Assembly: GCF_002374835.1 (NCBI RefSeq)
Contig: NZ_NWVD01000002.1
Span: forward strand, 124,001-188,000
Length of the DNA stretch: 64,000 nucleotides
From: Sphingomonas ginsenosidimutans
GTDB lineage: Bacteria; Pseudomonadota; Alphaproteobacteria; Sphingomonadales; Sphingomonadaceae
Direction: 5' to 3'
How positions within the stretch are numbered: the first letter of the stretch is position 1; every line of letters starts with the position of its first letter. The translations under genes and the position numbers were made by a program. Under the pieces are notes generated by a model. The model worked only from the letters and a program-made list of their open reading frames with translations. It was not told the DNA's origin and made no database searches. Below, one piece after another: positions 16,157 through 24,357 of the stretch.

Positions 16157-16711
16157 ATGCGTATCACCATCCTTCTGGCCTCCGCGGCCCTGTCGGTACC
16201 GGGCGTCGCATCGGCGCAGCTGGCGGGCGGCGTCAGTGGCGGCTTGGGCGGCACGGTCGGCGGCACCATGGGTCAGGTCGGCGGCACGCTCGGCGGCACC
16301 GCCACGGGCCAGCTGCAGACGCCCGACACCAGCGCGGTCCGCGATACCGCCGCCCGCACGACGCAACGCACGCGTGAGGCGACGCGCCGCGCCGCCGATC
16401 GCACCCGCGCCGCCGCGCGCAGCACCGCGGACCGTACCGCCGCCACCGCGCGCCAGACCGGCCGGCAGGTGGGCGATACCGTCAACGGCACCAGCGTCGG
16501 CGTGACCGGCGGTGCCAACGGCGCGACCTCCGCATCGTCGGGCGGTGCGACGATGGGCGGCAACGGCGCGCTTGGCGCGACGGTCAACACCCCGAACGGC
16601 TCGGTCGCGACCGGCGGCGGCGTCGCCGGCGGCACCAGTGCCGATTCCTCGGGCATGAGCGCCGGCACCGCCGGCGGCATCTCGACGACCGCCACCGACA
16701 AGCCGCGGTGA
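16157..16711 (+). CDS. small exported Gly/Ala/Thr-rich protein
   Basis: A 184-residue protein with a clear Sec signal peptide (MRITILLASAALSVPGVASA, cleaved before Q). The mature part is low complexity: GGVSGGLGGTVGGTMGQVGG, then an Arg/Ala/Thr repeat region (RTTQRTREATRRAADRTRAA), then Gly/Ser/Ala-rich sequence. The central block could form an amphipathic helix with heptad-like spacing. I chose the ATG at 16157 because GAGGAG lies 7 nt upstream; the ATG at 16151 is only 1 nt from that site. No known family is recognised. A GGAAC-N17-CGTT promoter upstream suggests induction under general stress. Confidence 0.7.
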   Translation: MRITILLASAALSVPGVASAQLAGGVSGGLGGTVGGTMGQVGGTLGGTATGQLQTPDTSAVRDTAARTTQRTREATRRAADRTRAAARSTADRTAATARQTGRQVGDTVNGTSVGVTGGANGATSASSGGATMGGNGALGATVNTPNGSVATGGGVAGGTSADSSGMSAGTAGGISTTATDKPR

Positions 16712-16789
16712 CGCACCGGCCTCGCCCCTCTACGGGGGGCGGGGCCACCCGCCGCCGCGACCAAGCGGCGTTGCGGCCCGTCGAAGCGC

Positions 16790-16815
16790 GGAACATCCCC
16801 TGGTCCCAAGCCGTT
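16790..16815 (+). promoter_or_regulatory. predicted EcfG-type general stress promoter
   Basis: GGAAC (16790-16794), a 17-nt spacer, then CGTT (16812-16815), identical in layout to the site at 16102-16127. It is 30 nt before the ATG at 16846, the same distance as for the first gene. Confidence 0.75.
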
Positions 16816-16845
16816 GAAGCGCTTGAAAACACAGGAGAGGTTATC

Positions 16846-17193
16846 ATGCGCTCGACGATCATTCTGGCGACGGCGGCCCTGCTGCTTCCCGCCGCGGCAT
16901 CGGCCCAGACGATGTCTCCGCCCGCCACCGGCACTACGACCGGCCAGCCCGGTACCACCGGAATGCAGACGCCGCCGGGTACCGCTACGACACCGATGCC
17001 CGACCATCGCGGGCACGACACCAGGCGCCCTTCGACACGCCCGCACGGTACTGCAACGCCGGTACCAGATACGATGGCGCCATCGGGCGGTGATTCGTCG
17101 GGAACGATGGGCACCCCGGCCAGCCCGGATCCGATGACCGGGACCACCGGTCCCACCGCACCGCCGACCGGCACGACCCCGCCGCAGGCGTAA
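16846..17193 (+). CDS. small exported Pro/Thr/Gly-rich protein
   Basis: A 115-residue protein with a signal peptide (MRSTIILATAALLLPAAASA, cleaved before Q) closely like that of the preceding gene. The mature part is dominated by Pro, Thr and Gly (TMSPPATGTTTGQPGTTGMQ and similar), probably disordered. An AGGAG lies about 8 nt upstream of the ATG. It has its own GGAAC-N17-CGTT promoter. Signal peptide, composition and promoter suggest it is functionally paired with the 16157 gene, although the mature sequences are not clear homologues. Function is unknown. Confidence 0.68.
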   Translation: MRSTIILATAALLLPAAASAQTMSPPATGTTTGQPGTTGMQTPPGTATTPMPDHRGHDTRRPSTRPHGTATPVPDTMAPSGGDSSGTMGTPASPDPMTGTTGPTAPPTGTTPPQA

Positions 17194-17211
17194 CTGCGGT
17201 CACCCGACCGT

Positions 17212-17269
17212 GAACGGCCCCGTCCCGGACATTCCGGGGCGGGGCCGTTCCGCGAATCTATCGCGGAAC
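17212..17269. terminator. bidirectional terminator hairpins between exported protein gene and purA
   Basis: Two adjacent inverted repeats. The first (17212-17250) is GAACGGCCCCG-T-CCCGG-ACATT-CCGGG-G-CGGGGCCGTTC, a 17-bp stem with one wobble pair. The second (17249-17269) is TTCCGCGA-ATCTA-TCGCGGAA. The genes on both sides point into them. There is no long T-run, as is usual in high-GC genomes. Confidence 0.75.
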
Positions 17270-17276
17270 AGACGCG

Positions 17277-18566
17277 TCAGTCCGCGAAGGGATCGCGGAC
17301 CAGGATCGTGTCCTCGCGCTCTGGACTGGTCGATACCAGCGCCACGGGGCAGCGAATCAATTCCTCGACGCGGCGGATATATTTGATCGCCTGCGCCGGC
17401 AGGTCGGCCCAGCTGCGCGCGCCCGCGGTCGATTCGTGCCAGCCCTCCATCATCTCGTACACCGGCTCGACCGCCATCTGGTCGGCGGCATGCGACGGAA
17501 AATAATCCAGCACTTCGCCGCGCAGTCGGTATCCGGTGCAGATCTTCACCTCGTCGAACCCGTCCAGCACGTCGATCTTGGTCAGCGCGATCCCGGTGAT
17601 CCCGCCGACCGCCGCCGACTGGCGCACCAGCACCGCGTCGAACCAGCCGCAGCGCCGCTTGCGGCCGGTGACCGTGCCGAACTCATGCCCACGCTGTCCC
17701 AGCCGCTCGCCGATGTCGTCCTCCAGCTCGGTCGGGAACGGCCCCGATCCGACGCGCGTGGTATAGGCCTTGGCGATCCCCAGCACGAAGCCGACCGCCG
17801 CCGGCCCCAGCCCCGATCCGCCCGCCGCGGTGCCCGCGATCGTGTTGCTGCTGGTCACGAACGGATAGGTGCCGTGGTCGATATCCAGCAACACGCCCTG
17901 CGCGCCCTCGAACAGGATGCGCCGCCCGGCCTCCTTCGCCTCGTTCAGGTCGCGCCAGACGGGCTTGGCGAACGGCAGGACGAAACCGGCGATATCACGC
18001 AGTTCCGCGACCAGCGCGTCGCGGTCGATCGGCGGCTCCCCGAACCCGGCGCGCAGCGCGTCGTGATGCGCGGTCAACCGGTCCAGCTGCGGCCCCAGAT
18101 CGCCCAGATGCGCCAGGTCGCACACGCGGATCGCGCGCCGGCCGACCTTATCCTCATACGCCGGGCCGATCCCGCGCCGTGTCGTCCCGATCTTCCCCGC
18201 GCCCGACGCATCCTCGCGCAGCCCGTCCAGGTCGCGGTGGAACGGCAGGATCAGCGCGCAATTGTCCGCGATGCGCAGCGTCTCGGGCGTCGCGACGACG
18301 CCCTGCGCCGCCAGCCGCTCGATCTCCGCCTTGAGCGCCCACGGGTCCAGCACCACGCCGTTGCCGATCACCGACGGCGTGCCGCGCACGATCCCCGACG
18401 GCAGCAGCGACAGCTTGTAGACGTTCTCGCCCACCACCAGCGTGTGGCCGGCGTTGTGCCCGCCCTGGAACCGCACGACCATGTCAGCGCGCTCGGCCAG
18501 CCAGTCGACGATCTTGCCCTTGCCTTCGTCGCCCCATTGCGCGCCGATGACTGCTACGTTGGCCAT
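17277..18566 (-). CDS. purA: adenylosuccinate synthetase
   Basis: A 429-residue enzyme that joins IMP and aspartate using GTP, the first step from IMP to AMP. The N-terminal P-loop-like motif is [15 protein letters not shown] at about 9-22, followed by [14 protein letters not shown]. Other family segments are [40 protein letters not shown] and [14 protein letters not shown]. The length is normal. It ends 8 nt from the double terminator hairpin. The 228-bp upstream region contains an 18-nt tandem repeat (separate entry). Confidence 0.96.
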   Translation of the reverse strand: MANVAVIGAQWGDEGKGKIVDWLAERADMVVRFQGGHNAGHTLVVGENVYKLSLLPSGIVRGTPSVIGNGVVLDPWALKAEIERLAAQGVVATPETLRIADNCALILPFHRDLDGLREDASGAGKIGTTRRGIGPAYEDKVGRRAIRVCDLAHLGDLGPQLDRLTAHHDALRAGFGEPPIDRDALVAELRDIAGFVLPFAKPVWRDLNEAKEAGRRILFEGAQGVLLDIDHGTYPFVTSSNTIAGTAAGGSGLGPAAVGFVLGIAKAYTTRVGSGPFPTELEDDIGERLGQRGHEFGTVTGRKRRCGWFDAVLVRQSAAVGGITGIALTKIDVLDGFDEVKICTGYRLRGEVLDYFPSHAADQMAVEPVYEMMEGWHESTAGARSWADLPAQAIKYIRRVEELIRCPVALVSTSPEREDTILVRDPFAD

Positions 18567-18682
18567 GGATACAGGTCTCCGCCTGCCGGGCGAACCCGCG
18601 CGCCCTTCGACAGGACTCGGCGCGCGAGTGGTTCAGCGATGTCGCGGCGCCGGGTAGCGATGCGGCGCGGCGCGGTCAACCG

Positions 18683-18718
18683 CCGCTCTCATCAAACCGC
18701 CCGCTCTCATCAAACCGA
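18683..18718. repeat. 18-nt tandem direct repeat upstream of purA
   Basis: Two head-to-tail copies of CCGCTCTCATCAAACCGM lie between the divergent purA and 18795 genes, differing only at the last base. The region also holds a degraded piece of repeat family B (about 18601-18640). It may be a duplicated operator, or a simple slippage product. Confidence 0.7.
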
Positions 18719-18794
18719 AACGCAAATCCCATCGTGCTGACATATCCCCGTGTCAGGCGCGCGGCGACACCAACGGTGATGGAGCCGTTCGCGC

Positions 18795-19625
18795 ATGTTC
18801 CGCCAGTCCCGCTCACCTCGAACGCCCCGCCGCCCCGGCCTACTCGCGCTGCTGGTCGTGTTCGCCGCACTCTCGGCGGCGCGCGCACCCGCCCGCCCGG
18901 ACGACGCGATCGAGGGGACGCGGCTGATCGGCACGCTGCCGCTGGATGGCGAGCTGTTCCATGTCCAGGGACTGGAGATCGACGGCCCGCGGCTGTGGGT
19001 CACCTCGGTCGACCGGCGCAGCCGCCGCGGCTATCTGCATGAATTCGATCGCGCGACCGGGCGATTCCTGCGCCGGATCGAGCTGACCGACGGCGTGCGC
19101 TACCACCCCGGCGGCATCTCGCGCAGCGGGGACTCGCTGTGGGTACCGGTTGCGGAAATGCGCCCGGACAGCTCGTCGGTGCTGCTGGAGATCGATGCCG
19201 GGACGCTCCACGTCCGCCGCCGCATCCGCGTCGCCGACCATATCGGCTGCATCGCCGCCGCCCCCGGCCGGCTGGTCGCAGGCAATTGGGACAGCCGGCT
19301 GCTCTACGTCATTGATCCCGACGATCCGCGCCACCTGCGCGCCGTCCCCAACCCGTCGCGCACCCATTATCAGGACATGAAGTTCGAGGGCGGCCACCTG
19401 GTCGCCGGGGGCAACACCAATTGGTGGAGCGGCACCGTCGACTGGCTCGACTGGCCGACGATGACGGTCCGGCGCACGCTGCGCGCCGGCGCGATCGGCC
19501 CAATCCGCCCGTTCGGCCGCGGCGGGCCGTACACGGGCGAAGGCATGGCGATCGACGGCCGCGACCTCTACGTCGTCCCCGAAGATGGCCCAAGCCGTGT
19601 CTTCCGCTTCCGCCTCACGGTCTGA
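18795..19625 (+). CDS. exported beta-propeller-like protein of unknown function
   Basis: A 276-residue protein with an Arg-rich N-terminus and a hydrophobic segment (PGLLALLVVFAALSAARA), probably a signal peptide. The mature part has repeated propeller-like strands: FHVQGLEIDGPRLWVTSVDR, YHPGGISRSGDSLWVPVAEM and CIAAAPGRLVAGNWDSRLLY. It ends with YTGEGMAIDGRDLYVVPEDG. This layout (GLEIDG...LWVTS...GGISRSG...LWVP) is like DUF6454-type proteins, a name I give only tentatively. A GGAG lies about 10 nt before the ATG. Function is unknown; neighbours give no clue. Confidence 0.72.
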   Translation: MFRQSRSPRTPRRPGLLALLVVFAALSAARAPARPDDAIEGTRLIGTLPLDGELFHVQGLEIDGPRLWVTSVDRRSRRGYLHEFDRATGRFLRRIELTDGVRYHPGGISRSGDSLWVPVAEMRPDSSSVLLEIDAGTLHVRRRIRVADHIGCIAAAPGRLVAGNWDSRLLYVIDPDDPRHLRAVPNPSRTHYQDMKFEGGHLVAGGNTNWWSGTVDWLDWPTMTVRRTLRAGAIGPIRPFGRGGPYTGEGMAIDGRDLYVVPEDGPSRVFRFRLTV

Positions 19626-19639
19626 GCGGCCAAAGGAGA

Positions 19640-19800
19640 TTTGCTCGCGCTGAGACGCAGAGACGCGGAGAGGATCGCGCCGCAGGCGATCACACCCGTC
19701 ACGCAAACGGCATGGAAAGGCGCGCTACCGCGCCCTGATCGCCCTCTCTCTGCGGCTCTGCGCCTTTGCGCGAAAACCCTCTTCGCGTCTTCGCGTGACC
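19640..19800. repeat. inverted pair of GCAGAG-type dispersed repeats (family E)
   Basis: Between the convergent genes ending at 19625 and 19814 lie two facing copies: CTGAGACGCAGAGACGCGGA (about 19650-19670) and TCTCTGCGGCTCTGCGCC (about 19745-19765), followed by CTTCGCGTCTTCGCGTGACC. A related CCTCCGCGCCTCCGCGTCTT occurs at about 22028-22050. The arrangement can form a large stem and may serve as a shared transcript end. Confidence 0.65.
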
Positions 19801-19813
19801 CCGCTCCGCCCCG

Positions 19814-21007
19814 TTACTTCCCGAATCCGGTCGGCGCCGGAGACACGGTGACGGTAGCCCCGCCGCGGATTTCCTTCACCTCCAGCGCGCGCTCGGCCAC
19901 GCCGTCGCGGCCGAAGCGGAACGCGCCGTCGATCCCGGCGAACCCGTCCGAATCGCGCAGCCGCGCCTCGGGGAAGGGCGTGCCCGCGCGCCAGTCGCGC
20001 GCGATCCGCACCACCAGCAGCACCGAGTCATACCCCAGGCTCGACAGCCGGTACGGCGCGGTGCCGAACCGCGCGCGGTAATTGCGCGCATATTGGCGGT
20101 ACAGATTGTCGGGCACGCTGGCGAACCACGCGCCGTTCAGCGCGCTGGCCGACGCGACATTATTGTCCGAATTCCACAATTCGGTGCCCAGCACCTGCGT
20201 CGACGGGCTGGCACGGCGCAGCAGCGGCACCGCCGCGGCCGCCGCGGGCACGCTGTCCGCGATCAGCACCGCACCGAACGGCGCGTCCTTGGCCATGCGC
20301 TGCACCGCCGCGCCCACCGCGCCGCGGTCATAGGTCTGGAGCGAGACGACGCGCCCGCCGGCATCCTCCACCGCGCGCAGGAACGCGGTCGACGCCCGGC
20401 TGCCGTACAGCGCATTGGGCACCAGCCCGCCGAAATTGCTGATCCCCTTGCCGCTGGCATAGGCGACGACACGCTCGATCGCCTGTGCCGGGGCATAGCC
20501 CAGCAGGTAGGCGCCATTGCCCGCGACGCTGACGTCGTTGGAGAAGGACAATACCGGCACCCCGGCGGCGCGCGCGATCGGCGCCACCGCGCGCACGTCC
20601 TCGGCCAGCAACGGCCCCAGGATCAGTTGCGCACCGTCCGCGATCGCGCGCCGTGCCGCCTGCGCCGCGCCGGGCGCGGTGTCGTAATTGGTGATGCGCA
20701 CCTGCTGGTTGCGGGTGTCGAGCAGCGCCAGCTGCGTCGCATTGGCCAGGCTCTTGCCCACCCCGGCATTGCCGCCCGACAGCGGGACCAGCAACGCCAC
20801 GCGGTTGCGCGCGACATCCTGCGGCAGGCCCTGCACCACTTCGGGGTTGGTCGGCCGCGGCGCCTGCGCGCCGGTCTGCGGCCGCCCCGGCTCCATCGGC
20901 GCGCGGGGCACGACCGTGGAACAGGCGGAAAGCAGTATCGCGCCCATGAACGCGACGAATCGCGAAAGTGCTCTGGACCGTTGCGGCCAGGTGATCGCCT
21001 CTGCCAT
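19814..21007 (-). CDS. LppC/LpoA-like periplasmic-binding-fold lipoprotein (penicillin-binding protein activator)
   Basis: A 397-residue lipoprotein: signal peptide with lipobox LLSAC (C29), then a type I periplasmic-binding fold. Segments are NRVALLVPLSGGNAGVGKSL, ITNYDTAPGAAQAARRAIAD, GAQLILGPLLAEDVRAVAPI and a late LGYDSVLLVVRIA. In gammaproteobacteria LpoA, with a similar C-terminal domain, activates PBP1A from the outer membrane. The context agrees: lpoA, yraN and rsmI are neighbours in Escherichia coli, and here rsmI is divergent with yraN after it. It lacks the N-terminal TPR domain of true LpoA. The start at 21007 has GAGGGG 4-5 nt upstream. Confidence 0.85.
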   Translation of the reverse strand: MAEAITWPQRSRALSRFVAFMGAILLSACSTVVPRAPMEPGRPQTGAQAPRPTNPEVVQGLPQDVARNRVALLVPLSGGNAGVGKSLANATQLALLDTRNQQVRITNYDTAPGAAQAARRAIADGAQLILGPLLAEDVRAVAPIARAAGVPVLSFSNDVSVAGNGAYLLGYAPAQAIERVVAYASGKGISNFGGLVPNALYGSRASTAFLRAVEDAGGRVVSLQTYDRGAVGAAVQRMAKDAPFGAVLIADSVPAAAAAVPLLRRASPSTQVLGTELWNSDNNVASASALNGAWFASVPDNLYRQYARNYRARFGTAPYRLSSLGYDSVLLVVRIARDWRAGTPFPEARLRDSDGFAGIDGAFRFGRDGVAERALEVKEIRGGATVTVSPAPTGFGK

Positions 21008-21848
21008 GACACCCCTCGTGAACTCGTTGACGCCTGGGCTGTATATCGTCGCCACCCCGATCGGCAATCTCGGTGATCTGTCACCGCGTGCGGCCGAGGT
21101 CTTGAGCCAAGCCGCTGTGATCGCGGTGGAAGACACGCGCGTGACCGCCGGGCTGCTCCGCCATATCGGGGTCAAGCGGCCGATGACCCCCTATCACGAT
21201 CACAATGCCGCGCACGTCCGCCCGCAACTGATCGCGCGCATGGGCACCGAGGCGGTGGCGCTGGTCAGCGACGCGGGCACGCCGCTGATCTCCGATCCCG
21301 GTTTCAAGCTGGTGCGCGAGGCGCGCGCGGCTGGCCATGCGGTGGTGACGATCCCCGGCCCGTGCGCCGCGGTCGCCGCGCTGACGCTGGCCGGGCTGCC
21401 GACCGACCGTTTCCTGTTCATGGGCTTCCTGCCGTCGAAGGAACAGGCGCGCGCGGAGACGATCGCGGAGGTCGCGGCGATCCGCGCCACCCTGGTCTTC
21501 TACGAATCGGGTCCGCGCCTCGCCGCCTGCCTCGCCGCGCTCGCCGCCGGGCTGGGCGACCGCGAGGCGGCGGTCACGCGCGAGATCACCAAGAAGTTCG
21601 AGGAAGCCGTCACCGGCACGCTCTCGTCGCTCGCCGCACGCTACGCCGATGCGCCGCCGAAGGGCGAGATCGTCGTCGTCGTCGCGCCCCCCGATCCCCC
21701 CGCCCCCGCCAGCGCCGCCGACGCCGACGCCGCTCTGGCCGAGGCGCTCACCCGCCTCCCCGCGTCCAAGGCCGCCGGGGAAGTCGCCAAGGCACTCGGC
21801 CTCGACCGCAAGGCGCTCTACGCCCGCGCGCTGGAGATGAAGGGGTAG
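21006..21848 (+). CDS. rsmI: 16S rRNA (cytidine(1402)-2'-O)-methyltransferase
   Basis: A 280-residue SAM-dependent methyltransferase of the tetrapyrrole-methylase fold that modifies C1402 of 16S rRNA. The N-terminal motif is LYIVATPIGNLGDLSPRAAE; next come VIAVEDTRVTAGLLRHIGVK and LVSDAGTPLISDPGFKLVRE, all RsmI signatures. The C-terminal part includes ITKKFEEAVTGTLSSLA and ends in a short helical extension. The ATG at 21006 shares the bases CATG with the start codon of the divergent lipoprotein gene; GTG at 21018 is an alternative start. No good ribosome site is visible for either. Confidence 0.94.
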   Translation: MTPLVNSLTPGLYIVATPIGNLGDLSPRAAEVLSQAAVIAVEDTRVTAGLLRHIGVKRPMTPYHDHNAAHVRPQLIARMGTEAVALVSDAGTPLISDPGFKLVREARAAGHAVVTIPGPCAAVAALTLAGLPTDRFLFMGFLPSKEQARAETIAEVAAIRATLVFYESGPRLAACLAALAAGLGDREAAVTREITKKFEEAVTGTLSSLAARYADAPPKGEIVVVVAPPDPPAPASAADADAALAEALTRLPASKAAGEVAKALGLDRKALYARALEMKG

Positions 21849-22182
21849 CTTGCAGGAGCGTCGCCCCAGCGAAGGCAGGGGCCTGCCCCCCATCGACCGA
21901 CCGCCCGCGGCACGAGATCCCAGCGTTCGCTGGGATGACGCCGCCTCAACGGCGCCTGCACCGCAGGCACTTCGCAGAAAAGCGCGCGGTCGCGAAAGGC
22001 GCACCACCGGGCCCCGACCGCAACCCCCTCCGCGCCTCCGCGTCTTCGCGTGCCCCCCCTGTCCTACGCCCGCCCCCTCTGCCACACCCGAAAGGCTCTT
22101 TCTCACCACCGGCCCCAACCGCGCGCGCACATCGCCAGCGTCTCAACATTGACAACATTCGCGCCCCCGCCATCGTGCCCCG
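21849..22182. other. gene-free spacer of 334 bp made of dispersed repeats
   Basis: Between rsmI and yraN I see no convincing gene. The spacer holds a GTCGCCCCAGCGAAGGC copy (about 21860-21877), a strong family C hairpin GATCCCAGCG-TTCG-CTGGGATGAC (21916-21939), and a degraded family E segment (about 22028-22055). Open frames across it have atypical composition for this genome and no recognisable domain. Confidence 0.6.
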
Positions 22183-22563
22183 ATGCGTCCCGCCCGTCCC
22201 CGCCCCGCCGCCGCCCGCATCGCCGCCGAGGCGGCCGGGCGGCGCGGAGAGCGGATCGCGGCGTGGTGGCTGCGGCTGAAGGGCTGGTCGATCCTCGACC
22301 GCCGCGTCCGCACCCCCGCCGGGGAGGTCGACCTGATCGCCAAGCGCGGCGCGCTAATCGCCTTCGTCGAGGTCAAGAGCCGCGCCACCGCCGCCGAGCT
22401 GGATCATGCGATCGACCATCGCCGCCTCGCCCGCGTCGCCGCCGCGGCGGAGGTACTGATGCCGCGCTACGCCACCGCGGGGGAGGATATCCGCGTCGAC
22501 GTCATCCTCCTCGCCCCGCGCACCCCGCCGCGCCATATCGAGAATGCGTGGATCGGCTACTGA
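22183..22563 (+). CDS. YraN/UPF0102 family protein
   Basis: A 126-residue protein of the UPF0102 family with a Holliday-junction-resolvase-like nuclease fold. The diagnostic core is GEVDLIAKRGALIAFVEVKS, in which D, E and K match the catalytic pattern of restriction-like nucleases. RGERIAAWWLRLKGWSILDR is the conserved N-terminal helix. The biochemical role is not established. It lies downstream of rsmI as in many proteobacteria, and it is followed after 32 nt by gshB. Confidence 0.9.
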   Translation: MRPARPRPAAARIAAEAAGRRGERIAAWWLRLKGWSILDRRVRTPAGEVDLIAKRGALIAFVEVKSRATAAELDHAIDHRRLARVAAAAEVLMPRYATAGEDIRVDVILLAPRTPPRHIENAWIGY

Positions 22564-22595
22564 CAGCGCCGCCCCGCCCGCCTACATCCCCGCGC

Positions 22596-23561
22596 ATGAC
22601 CCGGAAGCTCACCGTCGCCGTCCAGATGGACCCACTCGCCACGATCAACATCGCAGGCGATTCGACCTTCGCGCTGATGCTGTCGGCGCAGGCACGCGGG
22701 CACCGGCTGTTCCACTACACCGCGGAGGATCTCAACTGGTCCGACGGCCGGTTGTGGACCCGCGCGCATCCGGTCACCGTCCAGCGCGTCGTCGGCGACC
22801 ATTTCCGCTTCGGCGATCCGGTCAGCCTCGATCTGGGGGCGGAGGCGGACGTGGTGCTGATGCGGCAGGATCCACCCTTCGACCTGGGCTATATCACCGC
22901 CACGCACCTCTTGGAGCGGATCGCCGACCGGACTTTGGTGGTCAACGATCCCGCCAGCGTGCGCAACGCCCCCGAAAAGGTCTTCGTCCTCGACTATGCG
23001 CATTTCATGCCGCCGACGCTGGTGACGCGGTCGCTGGAGGAGGCGCGCGCGTTCCTGAAGCAGCATGGCGCGATCGTGGTGAAGCCGCTGCACGGCAATG
23101 GCGGCAAGGCGATCTTCCGCGTCGGTTCGGAGGGTGAGAACCTGTCCGCGCTGATCGAGGTGTTCAACCAGACGTGGCGCGAACCGCATATGGTGCAGGC
23201 GTTCCTGCCCGACGTGGCGAAGGGCGACAAGCGCATCGTGCTGGTCGACGGCGAGGTCGCCGGCGCGATCAACCGCCTGCCGGGCGAGGGCGAGATCCGC
23301 AGCAACCTGGCGGTCGGCGGATCGGCGGAAAAGACCGAGCTGACCGACCGCGAACGCGCGATCTGCGCCGAACTGGGTCCGGAGCTGAAGCGCCGCGGGC
23401 TGATCTTCGTCGGCATCGACGTGATCGGCGGGGAATGGCTGACCGAGATCAACGTCACCTCCCCTACCGGCATCGTCGCGATCGAGCGGTTCGACGGCAC
23501 CGACGTCGCCGGCCTCATCTGGGACGCGATCGACCGCAGGCTGGCGGAACGCGCCGTCTGA
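22596..23561 (+). CDS. gshB: glutathione synthase
   Basis: A 321-residue ATP-grasp enzyme that joins gamma-glutamylcysteine and glycine. The start MTRKLTVAVQMDPLATINIA is characteristic, as are VVLMRQDPPFDLGYITATHL and VNDPASVRNAPEKVFVLDYA. The ATP-grasp core contains IVVKPLHGNGGKAIFRV and the loop INRLPGEGEIRSNLAVGG. Near the C-terminus are IFVGIDVIGGEWLTEINVTS and PTGI. The ATG at 22596 is chosen because it begins this conserved N-terminus; the reading frame is open further upstream without support. It forms a likely unit with yraN. Confidence 0.95.
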   Translation: MTRKLTVAVQMDPLATINIAGDSTFALMLSAQARGHRLFHYTAEDLNWSDGRLWTRAHPVTVQRVVGDHFRFGDPVSLDLGAEADVVLMRQDPPFDLGYITATHLLERIADRTLVVNDPASVRNAPEKVFVLDYAHFMPPTLVTRSLEEARAFLKQHGAIVVKPLHGNGGKAIFRVGSEGENLSALIEVFNQTWREPHMVQAFLPDVAKGDKRIVLVDGEVAGAINRLPGEGEIRSNLAVGGSAEKTELTDRERAICAELGPELKRRGLIFVGIDVIGGEWLTEINVTSPTGIVAIERFDGTDVAGLIWDAIDRRLAERAV

Positions 23562-23609
23562 CCGGCGGTTGGGGCCGGATGACGGGCGCTTCACGTTCCT
23601 TCCCCACCC

Positions 23610-23724
23610 CGTTCGTGCCGAGGAGGCATCGAGCGAAGCCGAGATGCCGTCTCGAAGCACAGCCACGGCGCATACCCTTCGAGACGGGGCTTCGACAGGT
23701 TCAGCCCCTCCTCGGGGCGAACGG
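23610..23724. repeat. large inverted repeat, family B
   Basis: The ends CCGTTCGTGCCGAGGAGG (23610-23627) and CCTCCTCGGGGCGAACGG (23707-23724) pair with each other. Inside, GAGATGCCGTCTCGAAG and CTTCGAGACGGGGCTTC also pair. It fills most of the spacer between gshB and the DedA gene. Relatives lie at 49624-49708 and 59990-60089. Confidence 0.8.
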
Positions 23725-23754
23725 CGGAGGAAGCCCGTCGCCCCGCTGGCGCCC

Positions 23755-24357
23755 ATGACCGACTTCATCATCAACTGGATCGTCTGGGGCGGCTATATCG
23801 GCATCTTCCTGCTGATGGCGCTGGAAAACGTCGTGCCGCCGATCCCGTCGGAGGTCATCATGGGGCTGGGCGGGATCGCGGTAGCGCGCGGTGAGATGGA
23901 GATGCTGCCGCTGCTGCTGTGGGGAACCGCCGGCACCACCGCCGGCAATGTGTTCTGGTACGAGATCGGGCGGCGGCTCGGCTATGCGCGCTTCCGCCCG
24001 TTCGTCGAGCGGCACGGCCGCTGGCTGACGCTGGAATGGGACGATGTCGAGCGGGTACGCACCTTCTTCCACCGCCACGGCGGCTGGGTGATCTTCGTGT
24101 TCCGCTTCATGCCGACGTTCCGCACGCTCATCTCGCTGCCCGCCGGGATGGCGGGGATGCGGCTGTGGCCGTTCCTGGCGACGACCTTCGCCGGCAGCAT
24201 TATCTGGAACGGGGTGCTGGCGGGCGCGGGCTATGTCCTGGGCAGCCGCTATGCCGATCTCGACCGTTATGTCGGCCCCGCCGGGATCGCGCTGACGGTG
24301 CTGGCGATCGGCTACTACTTCTACCGCGTCGTCACCTGGCAACCGCGCGGAGACTAG
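23755..24357 (+). CDS. DedA-family membrane protein
   Basis: A 200-residue inner membrane protein of the DedA/SNARE-associated family. Family motifs visible are [20 protein letters not shown] near residues 18-38, the central [17 protein letters not shown], and [20 protein letters not shown] followed by SLPAGMAGM. Four to five hydrophobic helices are present. DedA proteins act in proton-motive-force homeostasis and in recycling of lipid carriers such as undecaprenyl phosphate. Its stop TAG lies in CTAG, which is also the stop of xerC on the opposite strand, so the two coding regions overlap by 4 nt tail to tail. Confidence 0.92.
   Translation: MTDFIINWIVWGGYIGIFLLMALENVVPPIPSEVIMGLGGIAVARGEMEMLPLLLWGTAGTTAGNVFWYEIGRRLGYARFRPFVERHGRWLTLEWDDVERVRTFFHRHGGWVIFVFRFMPTFRTLISLPAGMAGMRLWPFLATTFAGSIIWNGVLAGAGYVLGSRYADLDRYVGPAGIALTVLAIGYYFYRVVTWQPRGD

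Noticed and set aside
22050..22595. N-terminal extension of gshB
   Set aside because: The frame is open upstream but overlaps yraN entirely and encodes low-complexity sequence. The conserved GshB start is at 22596.
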